Program-made: the position numbers and the translations under genes
Notes under the pieces: model-generated
Told to the model about the DNA's origin: nothing
Database searches by the model: none
The model's input: only the letters and a program-made list of their open reading frames with translations
Shown: positions 1 to 12,500 of the stretch, piece after piece
Position numbering within the stretch: position 1 is the first letter of the stretch
How the letters are laid out: each line of letters opens with the position of its first letter
Origin: Chamaea fasciata
Taxonomy: Eukaryota > Chordata > Aves > Passeriformes > Sylviidae
Length of the DNA stretch: 64,000 nt
Assembly (NCBI GenBank): GCA_029207755.1
Contig: JARCOQ010000006.1
Coordinates: forward strand, 22,542,890-22,606,889
Direction: 5' to 3'

Positions 1-2147
1 GAAGAGACCCCTTTTTGAATGACATTCAGAGGTGAATTTTTAAATAGCTATGTCATTGGATATGATACAGGTATAATATCACCTTCCATTTCAGCAACAT
101 ATATTTGTGATGGGAAAGTTTTACGTGCAGCATTTCCCCAGTTAGAATATTCTCTTCACAGCAAGGGGATCACTGTAGGGAAAAAAACTGCAATTTTAAA
201 TGATAAATGTGTAAATTGAAAATACTACAACGTTTGGTCTTAATTGTAAGAGAATAATGTGCATATGGCAAAACTAATTTATTGCGTTGTAGAACTGGAG
301 AACTGCAGGTATTTATTTAGGAGTTTTTAAAAGTCTTGGTTTGTTTATGGTTTTTTTTAGACAGTTGTATACTAGAGAAAATGCACGAAGGATTTGAACT
401 TAGTAAATTGAAAATACCTTTTAAATTATGTGCTTAATCATGTATAGCATCTAGTGGTTTTTGTATTTCTGTTACTGTGTTCTAATTCATGCTAATGTTT
501 ACTTACACGCTTTAAAATAAATAATTGGGGTAAATTTTGAGTTCCGTGTCAGTACAATTTAAGATGTAACTAATGGCAATGCAGGAACTTGCTTTGCATT
601 GTTATCTGTATCTCTGTCTTATGGGGAGACTGTACTCAAACCATGTTTTATTCACTTCATTTGTTAAGAATGTATAAGCTCTTGGACAGACTACATAATT
701 CTGCCTAACACCTGGAGTTTTTCTGATATTAAGAACTTAATTAAGTATTTTTTTCTTTGTAGTCTAAAATATGGTTTCTTATATGTTGACTCGAGGAAGA
801 AACCCATACCAACATTTTCGTCTACATAGTTTTCAAAGAGCTTTTTTTCCTGTATGAAAGCCGTTACTTCCTTTACAAATAAATTGTGTGCATGAATAAG
901 TCCTTTTAAAAAACCTTTTTCTAGAAGCTACAGAGTTACCTTACTTCTATGATCCTCTGTAACTTACTGCCCACTTACAAGCCCTAAAACTATGAAGTAA
1001 CAGAAGCTGCTCTACTGCTTTGTTTGTATCAGTCCTTCCTCATTGCCTTGTCATATAGCAGAAGGAGAAAAGCATTTAGATCAGGTCTTTGTCATTATGG
1101 CATAATTTAGATCATTATGTGATTCATTTAGAGGAGAGCTGCTGTCAAATTAATTTGATGTTATTACAGAGCTCAATTCCAAGTTTAGTACCAGATCTTT
1201 GACCAAGGTTGGGTTTGAGATGCAGATAGATCATTCAGATTCAAGAATCAGGGCTAGTCAGCTGTAATACTGTTCATATCATACTCCTATGTGTCATTTG
1301 TAACCAGCATCAGCTCAAATGGTTGTTTACTGGGACAGTGAGTTTTGAATCCTTCTGCAGATTTTCATCTTCTAGATCTCCTCTATTGCTACTGTTTATT
1401 AACTGTCCTGCATCCCTGAGGCAATGATCATCCTTTTGGATTTGTACACTTTTAAGAATTCACTAACAGCTGTGCAGACTCTGGTATAGAAAGTGTAAGC
1501 CTATTAGCATTAGATTTGTTTTTCTTTTTTCATGGTGCCTTAGCAGCAATGTACAGACCTTGAAGGCATGGTGGAGATAAAGCTAAAAATACCTAGAGTG
1601 TACCTAGTGTGCAGTGTTATATCTGGTTCATTTCATCCAGGTATTAAAATATGGGAATTATTTTATTGTAAATTGAAGTCGGGAAATGTATTAAAATATA
1701 ATATAAAATGTGTATTGATATTTGAACATGAAATACAAGCAGGATTCAAAAATTCATCAGCTGTGTGCTGATTTTGAACAGTTTAGTAAAATGTCTGTAA
1801 TTATTTAAAGGCAAGGTCTGAATGTACCAGGTAGTAGCAGCTCTGCAACGTTGCTCTGTATGATCAGTCTTGGAGTTAGGATGTTATAACTTCCAATCTT
1901 AGTCTGTCTCCCCACCCTGAGTTTTCAAGCAACAGAATCCTTTGATATGTCTTTTCTTTCACCTCAGACTCACTGACCTTTGAGGGTATAAGTTCTTTAG
2001 GAATTCTCCCAGGTTGTCATTTGTCATTTCTGTGGTAAATGGAACTAGAAAAAGATTCATAAAACAGTTTGTGGAAGGAGGGGCATTTAAATTTTTCATA
2101 TCCAGTCACAGGGTAACAGGTACAAATAGCTTTTCAAGTGTTATTTT

Positions 2148-2230
<83 letters not shown>

Positions 2231-4260
2231 AAACACCAGAAGTATTAGACTGTCTCTTTCATATTCTTTTTATGGACCACTGAATCTTAGTCTTTCTTTC
2301 CTTCTCCTGTTCCTTCATTATGGAAAATAGTAAAATAGTTTGTAAGTGACTAGCTAGAGGACAGGTAGGGGATTGAATATCTTTAGATGAGGGGGAGAAC
2401 TAGGCTTGACTCTGTTGTGACCTGAATACATGCTTTATTGTGGGTAGTGGAAAACAGACACCACTGCAATTATTTTTCCTTATTGAACGAGAGTGATGAA
2501 TGAGTTCTGTGTGGAAAACCTGCAGTTTTGAGGCTGGCAATAGCTCCAGTGAAGTTGTGATCAAGCAGGTGCTGGCTTAGAAAGCTTTTTCCTTTGTTGT
2601 TTTTTCCATTCTATCTGCAAAACACTTTGTAAGGTTGTAATATAAATAAAATCCTGATAGTGTGCAATTTTTTAAAAACTATTAATATTAATTGAGTTAC
2701 TTTGAAGAATGTGGGTTAAAATATAGTTCAAACAAACAACCAAACAAACCAGAAAAAACACAATGTATTAACACATTTGAGAATGTGCTAAATTGTGATA
2801 CAGACGTACAGAATAATTTCCTAAGTATTTGAGTGTTGACCAGCCACCTACTCTTTCCACTTCTATTTTTATTTTTCAGGGCTTTTAGTGTTGCTTTTAC
2901 TGAGTACTTCTCACTCATTCCCTTGAGAATGCCACCCAGCTGGCCAACATAGTGTTGTCCATGGTTACATGGTTACATCTTTGAATGAGCCCCTGATTCA
3001 GTTTCCAAAGTGGCCACAAAGAAGACTTGTTCCAGCCTGTTAGAGGGCCCGTGGTGGAGCAGAGGGAGTGACTTGTGGGCTACAGAGATCAGGGAAGAAG
3101 TTGACAAATAAATAAATGGCTAACCAGAGCTTCAGCGAGAACATTTAACATAAAGTCCCCCAAGGGAAATCAGTAGGCAGGTATCTCATTTCTGATCCAT
3201 TATCAGATTTAGCTCTGAATTAAGTACCAAACTGCTTGGCTTTTTTAGGTGCCTCAGTACATGCAAAAAAAGCCCCAAAACCAAAACATAGAAACCAAGA
3301 CCAAACCACAAAGTTCCCCTTTACAGAAAATCTTCTAATGGAAATTTAGACTTTGGTTTTGAGGAGCTATGTCTTTAAATGAGTATCCTATACCAAGGAG
3401 TAAGATAATTTTTGTGGTGGATTTAGCCCCAGGCATGCTGCTCAGTTCATGATATGTTTTGTGGAAGCAGGGGTTGGGATGCAGATCTTGTGAAACCACA
3501 TCCTTTCAAATGTTATGGTAGATCCAGAGTATTTTATAAGTTGCCTGGATTGTTGAAAACTAAGTAGTAGTCAGTTAAAGAGCTGTGAGCAAGAAAACGT
3601 GCTTTCCAGTGTCCATAATTAGGATTAATTTCCTGTATCTCCTAGGTCCATGCATTCCTTTTTCATTTTCTCTATTCCTGTTTTTTCCCAATCTTCTGTG
3701 TTTGTGTATACAGACGGGAATAATTTTTCTCCCTATCCACCCTTGCTTTCATTTCTGTTGACTTCTGATGTTGTAGATCTCATATTGGACACAAGGAGTG
3801 CAATAGGAGTGGTGGTCTATCAATGTGTTTCTTTGTGGTTTTTTCCCCTGTTACTACCTGAGTTCTGTTCCAGCCACCTTAGGCTAAGTGTGAAACATAA
3901 GTGGCAGGGGTTGTTTGGTTCCTTATTGCCATCCTTCCATTACTTTTTCGCTTTGGAAAGTCTTGATGGATGTTCTTCCTTAACCATCTGACAGTGCTAC
4001 AGATGCAATTGCTGGGCCCATCTCTGTGTATCTATTAGTTGAAGAGTACAAGCTGAAATGTTTGTACTTTTTTCACGAGGGTCTAGATTAAGTTTGGAGG
4101 GAAATTATGAATATGAAGAAAAATCAAATAGCAAGGGAATATATATTAAAATAGATCATGTGTATAAACTTTAAAAGCACATGTGGTTTTTATTTTACCC
4201 TTTGTAGATAAAATTTCACATGAATATTGTGTGAACTAAGATTTCTGTTATTGTCTTCAG
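1..4260 (+). other. KLHL5 upstream or intronic sequence, no exon recognised
   Basis: AT-rich sequence with no recognisable coding exon on either strand. The only structured element is the long pyrimidine tract near 2144-2228. Because exon A opens with a split codon, this stretch is probably intron of the long KLHL5 isoform. An alternative non-coding first exon cannot be excluded. Confidence 0.6.
2144..2228. repeat. (CT)n followed by T38 homopyrimidine tract
   Basis: An uninterrupted run of 85 pyrimidines on the + strand: a CT dinucleotide array to 2190, then 38 T from 2191 to 2228. It is a low-complexity microsatellite in the KLHL5 5' region. The exact length may be an assembly estimate. Confidence 0.95.
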
Positions 4261-4446
4261 CAGAACCTCTGACAGCAGTCACACCTTATCATCTTGTCAA
4301 ACAATGGAGCCCTGTACCTCAGATGAATTTTTTCAGGCTCTCAACCATGCTGAACAAACTTTTAAAAAGATGGAGAATTATCTTAGACACAATCAGCTAT
4401 GTGATGTGGTGTTAGTTGCTGGTGATCGTAGAATTCCAGCTCACAG
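4261..4446 (+). CDS. KLHL5: KLHL5 exon A: short-isoform start and BTB N-terminus
   Basis: The acceptor is ttgtcttcag and the donor is ag|gtaagt. The first base completes a codon from an upstream exon, then [14 protein letters not shown] precedes Met at 4304 in frame. Residues 1-48 begin [10 protein letters not shown] and end in PAHR, with Arg48 split across the junction. This part holds the first helix and strands of the BTB fold. The 14 open codons before Met resemble the mammalian long KLHL5 isoform, so this is probably an internal exon of the long form as well as the start exon of the short form. Confidence 0.93.
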
Positions 4447-6547
4447 GTAAGTTTATTATAATTTGAAATATCTTCACAATTGTTTACAAATGCACCTTCA
4501 AACTGTGTCCCATGTTTTATTAAAAAAAGTTAGAACATCCTAAACAATTTAGAATACTTTAAACAAGTATTTTTTAACAATTATTTGAAAATGAAAAGTT
4601 AATTTGTCTGTTGTATGCAATACAGAATTAAAAAAAAAAAACATGTTCTTTTTGTTTCCAAGTATACTTACAATATTTGCATAACAAAATTAAACCCTCA
4701 GAAGTCCCAAATGCACTCCCAGAATATTATAAGTTGTAGAGATTTCTTTATCATAAAATGGTGTAAAATTTTTTTCTTAGATTTAGTTTTTTCTTTGTAG
4801 TAGCAATTATTGGAGTTACATTTAACAATAAGGACGGTTTTCTGTCCACATAAAGGTTTTTTTGCTCCCATAGTAAGAAGAGTCCATTGATAGGAGACTT
4901 CTGAACACTGCCAGTATTAGATGTCTAAATTAGTTCAAACATTACCTTCTCTGTCATCTGTGTAATCAACAGATCATATGTAGGCCACTTAAAAGCTAGG
5001 AAAATACCAAAGATTGCAAAACACAGGCATATGTAACTGAAGCACATTATGGTATTTAATGCACGGAACTCTAGTTTGAATAGGAACCTAGCTATAATAA
5101 AGCTGTGGTTTCCTAAGTTGAGGTTTACAACAGAAATAGCACCATCAAGCATTCTTGTTTTCCATCGCTCATTCCTACTCCGACGGTGAAACTACAGCTC
5201 AATGCTGAAATAGTAATAAAAAGATGGGAAGATGTTGCTGGTTTGGAGTTGGTACTTTCCTTTTAAAAAGCCAGATTTCTGATTTTATTCAGGTATTATC
5301 CACACTGTTGTGCTGACTCAGCTGAGGGAATGACTTGAGATGGGATGGAAACTGACTTGAGAATCAGGGAGGCTTTTAAACCATAGCTTGCTATTGCTCT
5401 CAGAGACTTCATTTTATGAAATATTCAAATTAGTTACTAAGTTGTCCCTGTGAAAAGAATAAATCAGATGAAAACAGGGAATACACACACCCCTAGTGGG
5501 CACATGCTCAAGTAATTTAGGGTCAAAAAACTTCGGAGTGGTTTAACCAGGAAAAAATAGTGATTATAATAAGGGAATCATTTAATTCCTTATGGAGCCA
5601 AGGAAACCCCTTTGCAATACATATTTGAACTATGGCTTATGTAATAATTAAAAATGTATAGGAAGTGTGCAGAGGGCAACCATGAATATCTTGTAAGGAC
5701 TGGAAGATTCTATTTGCAACGAAATAAAAGGATAAACACACTAAAAAGTCCTTTAATGTGGTTCACACTTGTTTCTCATTTATTTAGAGAACTGGCTTTG
5801 ATTCTCCAGTTTCTGCTACTGTATGCACTATTTCTGTAGTGCATGAGGTATATGCTATTACCTGTTATTTGCTCTGGACTTGTCTTCTGGGGAGAAACAT
5901 CTTGCTGTAATTGATATATTGTGTGTTAAATATGCATGAAAGTTAAAGCCAAAGAAGCACACTTCGTGCTTGTAGCAGGAGGTGGGAGGCTTATGATTGT
6001 TCCTTGTTCACTTTATAATGTTGGAGCAACTTACAAAGAAGCTTTGCCTTTTGCATAATAAGTTATTTCTCTGTTTTGTTTTCACAGGGAAACATAGCAA
6101 TAACTACTTAATCTCAGTAGATCCAAAGTATCTCTCTGAAAACTGATTTTTTTTCATAGTGGGAAAGATAAATATGGAAATCTTAAATTTCATTTAAATT
6201 TTATAGAAATTCAAGAAGATGACTGCCTTTATGTACTTGTAGTAGCCAACGTTAAAAGAAAAAACTTCTGTAATATTTTTTGCTACCTCCATACAAGTTC
6301 TGACTTCTTTAGTGTTGACTGTAGGCTGGATCATTTCAGAACACCAGGGATTATTTTGTCTAGAGACTTAATAAGCAGCAGAATATGTATTAAATGGATC
6401 TTAGCTTAATGGCTTGGCATTCTAAGATAAGTAAGAAAATAGAAGGTTAACTTACACTGGACAGCTTTGTTTTCCTTTATTTTTTTATAAGAAAGATAAG
6501 AGTTTTTCATAGTATGTGGTCACAGAGCTGGTAAGAAAGAACATCTT

Positions 6548-6593
<46 letters not shown>

Positions 6594-9500
6594 CACTAAT
6601 ATGTAGAGCATATTCAGATTTTCTATTTTGAACCTGGTATTTTTAATAATTCCTGTATTTTTAAAATTATCAGTTTCTATTTTTATTGAGTGTTGTGAGG
6701 TGCATGATGTATGTTTTTAGAGAAAAGAGACATGAGTTTAGTGTCTGTCTTGGTAATAAGCACAGGAATACATTACTATGAAATTCTGAGAGGTTTTGTA
6801 TCTATTCGAAGAATTCAGGCTATGAGTCTACTACAAATAAAAGCATCACATATAGTCATGATTTTTCTGAATATGGCATTCTCTATTGTTCCAGAAGTGT
6901 TTATCTTCTTTTTCTGTGCTGAAATTATAGCTAAAAACTTGTTTACAAGGTCAAGAAGCAAGTAGGAAAACAGGACCATTCTCCACTAGGAAGAAATGTA
7001 TTATATTGCCACCCCTTCAGCTTGCAGTTCCATAAAGGAATTTTGGATACTTTAATTAATTTAATGAAGTTTTTCATAGCAGGTGTTTATTTTGTGTCCA
7101 CTGCAATTTCAGATGTCTGCCATTTATTATGTTCGTATTTATTACATTCAGTTAACTGCTATATCCATAATAAAATCTTGTTTTGTTTGGTAATAACCCA
7201 CTGATCAGTACATTTATGTAAGAAAAGGGAAATATGTGTAAATTTCTGCCCAGAGGGTATTTAAAGCCTGCTCCACATCCTTTAATCAGAAGTTTGGGCA
7301 GAGCCATTGTCTGTCTTTCTGTTGACACTGAAAGATGGAAATGCAAAAGACATGGCACTTAAGAAAAGAAGGCAAATGGAACCTTATGTACTCACGGGTT
7401 TAGGAAGCTTGTTTGAAAGAGGGTGAACTCTTCAGTATCACAACTTCAGTGAATGCCGATACTGAGTTTCCAAGGGCGGTTTTCAGCTGTTAGACAGCCA
7501 CAAACAAAGAGCTGCCTAGGAAGTATCCCTTTTATCTTTCAGATCTGAAGCAGCTTCACTTCATTCTGTCAGATGAGATGGGTTTGGAGATACTAAACCT
7601 ATAAATTGCCAGGTTTGGCAGCTGTCATCATTTTACACAGTAATTGCTTTGGTGACGTAGAAAACTATCTAGATGATGCAGTTTGTGGCAGTTCCAACAA
7701 GTAGGGATTTTAAGGTATGCCACATATTTTACTGGTTCTCAGTGGAAGACTGTTTAAAATAAGTTAAGCCATCAAGGTAGATCTTTCTAGTTTTGGATTA
7801 ATACAGACCACTGAAATTAAAGACATCAGTAGCCTTGAAGCCTCCTGCAGGAACAGAAAAATGTGCTGAAAAACCCAGATTTTGTCAGTACTTAGTGACA
7901 AGTAAATATCAAGTCACATGTGTATAGCAGTAATTGATTTTTATCAGTGACCAGTGGGAAAAAGATAAGACAAGAAAAGGCCAGTTGGCTGAAAGTCTGC
8001 CTTTGTTTTCTTTTATCCTAGCTCAGTGTCACCTTGATGCATTGTCACTTTATATTTTCATCCCATTTCTTTCTTTGAAAGAACTTTCTTTTCTAAATTA
8101 GTTGAATTAAGAGAAAAGTGTGAATACCTCCTCTAAGGCTATTCATTGTGAAATCATTACGAAACTACTCTCAGTATAATTTGTGCTTTTTAAAATTACC
8201 TGTATTAAACTACTTCTGGACTTCACATCCTCTGTCAGCATATGCAAGTCACTCTCTGAAAAGCACTTACCACTGTGAAGCATGTATACCTCCTTATGGA
8301 TCTGAACATGTTTGCAAAAATAGTAAATGGATTACAGTTCTGTTAATTTCTTTTGGAGGACTCTTGAGTCTGGAAATTACAGGGAGAAATTTGCTGATGT
8401 CATACCTCTGGTAGATTGGGACCCTCATGTTATTATTTGGCATTTGTTCAGCAGTTGTTCCTAACATGTATACAGTCCAGTGTTCTAAATAATAGTGCAG
8501 CTACATAGTCCAGTTGCACTGCTGGGAGAAGAAAAAAAACAAAAACCAAACCAACAAAAAAAAACAAAAAAAACCCCACAACTGTGATATGACTAAATAT
8601 TAAGTTCTGTTTCCCACTGCAGAAGACCTGTCCTTTTCAAGTGTTGCTCTGATTCTTCAAGCCTTCTGATGATTGTTTAAATATTTCTAGTGGAGTCTCT
8701 CACAAATGTAACATTAACAAGTAGATTGTTTTCATACCAGTCTGTGATGGACTGTTGAACTGGCCACTAGGGTCAGAAAGGTGTTCCTCTCATCTCCCAA
8801 TCCTTGATCAAACTCCAAATCTTATTTAAACCCCAAATCATAATAAACTTCCTCTCTTTCTCTACTCATCTCTCAACCTGAGTGAGTGTGGTTTTTCCGT
8901 GTCCCTGCTGGTGACATTCAAGCTCTGTTCTGTGTAGAAGTTTCAAGTCAGAACTGCCGTATGTGAATATGTTAAATTGATTGTTTTGCTTTTTTAAATT
9001 CTGAATTGGACCTGCAGCGATACTTGGGTTATTCAAACCACTTTCCCTTCCAGTGAGAACCCCTATTTTGTACTCAGAAATGTGATCTTGTCATCTCATT
9101 CTAGCATTAAAAGCAGTTGCAGAAATCCTCTCTTGATACTTACATGAATGTATTCTCTAATTTACTCCACTTCTATAGATCTCTGGGAGTCAGTATTTTC
9201 ATTTAAATGCAGATTTCATTAAACCTGAGGTTAAAATGCCTAGAAATGATGCCTGGACCCTACCTTGGCAGAAGTTTCTACCTTTTCTAGTCAACCACAG
9301 AATAAATCTCATATTTCAATAACAAAATTTCATTTTTCTTTAAAAGAACAGAACTTTGTTTCTTTTGACAAAACTTCAATCATACAAGGTGTTAATCTTT
9401 TTCCCATACACTCATAACTCTACTCTGTTGCCTCAACAGCTAGAAAAAAAGGATTACCCTTTTTTTCTGTAAGTCTGTAAGCCTGACCAAATCGTCAATG

Positions 9501-12500
9501 ATCAGAAAATTCACAAGAAAAATGTATTATGATAGTGATTTTATTCAAAAGTCAAAATTTAATTTGCAGGTAAATAACTGAGACAACTCCTTATATTTCA
9601 TTACTTTGTATATGTACCTGTAAATCCTCCCCTAATGTGCTCACCTTTTCAATTAGTTTTGCTCTGTTTTGTGGTTCCTGATCTCTGTCATTTTAACCCA
9701 TCAGTATAATGATTCAGCACAGCATAAACTGCCTGAAGTATTAGATTAATTGAATGTATGCATATGGACTGTTTAATATATTTGCAGTAGGCTGTGTTCT
9801 TGGGCTTGCTGCTTGTATAGATCACTAAGTATACCAAGTGTATTTATATTGAATTCCCTGTGGGCAAGCCACAAGGCCATTCCTGGAGGTGTCTTATTCC
9901 TCCTGAATAGTTATGGTAGGTTTCATATTCCTGCCTCATATCATTTTCTCTTTAACACCAGTCTCTGAACACACACTTCCACATTTTGCAGGGTGGCATT
10001 ATTGTTTGTAGTGTGTGTTTTACTCTCAATAATCCAAAGAAATGTCTGTTGTGCATTAACATGTTTACTTACACAGTATTGTAAAATAGTCAGGACTGTT
10101 AAAAAAAGGCTAAATACTTACCCACAAAAGAGATTACTGTGTATCATCTCCACATTTACTGTGACAAGTTTTGTTATCAGTATTAGTAATTGAACGTATA
10201 TGTGTGCACCAAGAGTAAAAGCATTTTAAAGCACTTTGAAATGGACTGGTAAGTCATTCTTTCACATTAAAAAAAGTATCTAACGTAACATAAATTAAAG
10301 TCAATTCAATTTTATTTTTATTTAAATAATGTATATTTATATTCCATTTCCAATTTATGTGGATTTGGGGGGGGTGTTATGTCTGTGTTGGCTATTAAAA
10401 GTCTTTGAGCTTTGAAAGGGTAATTAGTTTAGATCAGTTGCAAATGTAGGTTTAGTATCAGTATTTCGTTATTCATAGAGAGAAAGTAGAGTATGGTGCA
10501 CTTTGTGTCAATTTTTAAATGCTTTTCTCCCTACAGTGTTTCTTCGAAGGGCAAAGTAATGAATCATAAACTAACAAACATCAGGTTGACTAAGGTTTTT
10601 TTCTTTTCTTCTCTGGTTCTCTCCTTTTCTCCTTCATGTCGAACTCAGATTGGTTCTCTCCTCTGTTTCGGACTACTTTGCAGCAATGTTCACTAATGAT
10701 GTAAGGGAAGCAAGACAGGAAGAAATCAAGATGGAAGGTGTGGAGCCAAAGGCATTGTGGGCTCTGGTTCAATATGCATATACAGGTAATTGAAGTGAAA
10801 ATGGGAATTTCATCTAGTGACTTGTCCTCATGTGAGCATTGTATTCCATTCCTAGATTTCAGATGCTCTTTACAAATCATCCACATTATTTAAATTCTTA
10901 TAAATAAATAAAAATAAATCATAGAATATCCTGAGTTGGAAGCAACCTACAAGGATTCTCAGAGTCCAACTACCAACGCTGCTCAGAATGCTCCAACAAT
11001 CACAGCATGTGTCCCAGAGTGTTTTCCAAGCGTTTCTTGAACTCTGTCAGGCTCAGTGCTGTGACCGCTCCCCTGGGGATCCTGGGCCAATGCCCAGCCA
11101 CCCTGTGGGGGAAGAACCTTTTCCTAATGTCCAACCTAACCCGCTGACACAGCTTCAGGCCATTCCCTGGGGTCCTGTCACCAGTCAGCAGAGAGAAGAG
11201 ATCAGTGCCTGCCCCACCCCTTCCCTGGTGAGAAAGCTGTAGACAGCAGTTAGGTCTCATTGCTGTTACCTGAGACAACCTGACGGGATAAAGTTTCTCT
11301 GATAATACTGTATTCAGTTAGTTAACAAATTATGTGAATCTATTAAATGCATCGTGACTGACAAAAAAAGGAATCTCATTAGGATTCCCTTTCCTTGCAT
11401 CATTATAGATATTAATTTTGAAAACTATCAGTTGTCTAATGCTGAGGGTGATGTTTACTAAGCCTTCTATTCTGTCATAATCTGTAAGTAGTTCTGTTGC
11501 CTTGGGGTTTTAGGGAATTTTTAAGATTATAAGAGCAAATTAATGTGATTTTCTTCTTGATATTACCAGGTCGCCTTGAATTAAAAGAAGATAACATTGA
11601 GTGCCTGTTGTCCACAGCTTGCCTTCTTCAGCTCTCTCAGGTTGTAGAAGCATGCTGTAAATTCCTAATGAAGCAGCTTCACCCATCCAATTGCCTTGGA
11701 ATCCGATCTTTTGCTGATGCACAGGGTTGCACTGACTTGCACAAGGTGGCTCACAATTACACTATGGTATGTTGTTACATCAAGTGTCACCTGCTTTGTT
11801 TAGTAAGGAAAATACAGAATTTTTTCCTAAATAGAGTACTAATGTTTTTCCCCCAGAAAGCCTTCATCATTTTCAAAGAATGCTCGTATGTTCCCATGAT
11901 GAAAAATGACAAAATAACCGCAAAGTTGCTGGTTTAGAGTTGGAAGGAAATACACAAGCATTAATGCTTCCCTGTAACAGAAATGGGATTATGCATTTAA
12001 TAAAATATTTCAAAATCTAGTTCTTTCTGACAGTCAGAAACTACAGACTTCACAGTGGGCAAGCTGCTGTCACCTATTCCAAAATTACACATTACTAAAC
12101 GGAAATGTAGAGTTCCTTTTTTCTAATGAACTGGAGTAATCAGGTTCTAAGCTATACTTGGGGTATGAATGTGGGCATTTAGCAATATAGATTCTGCATT
12201 ACCCTTAATAACTTAGCAATGGGATGTCAGGCATCAAAGAATTTAATCCTAGGCTAGGTAATATGTGACTAAGTACAAATTTGCCAATTATATTTTTGAA
12301 TTAACTTTCAGAAATTCAGACCAATCAACTTCAATAAACTTCATCTGCTGAACAGTCATCCTTTTATTTTGATACAAAATGTTCTTTTTTTTTCTTCTCA
12401 GAAGTGTATTTTAGTAAAGTTATCAAAAGAAGGCAGGAGAGCTATCTCTGAAGCAAGTCAGTTCATCTGCTCTTTGCAGTTTTGTGAGGCATTTTCCTCA

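Larger units (their letters stand above)
4447..10648 (+). other. KLHL5: KLHL5 intron A-B
   Basis: A 6.2 kb intron. It holds an (ATT)n microsatellite near 6550, an A/C-rich tract near 8528-8580 and a possible LTR-like fragment at 8743-8916. No other coding or RNA gene was recognised. Confidence 0.85.

Noticed and set aside
2014..2283. 89-codon frame rich in Ser-Leu and poly-Phe
   Set aside because: A translation of the CT and poly-T microsatellite.
11000..11278. Overlapping frames on both strands of 84-92 codons
   Set aside because: They lie inside the antisense CR1 3' region and are repeat-derived, not genes.
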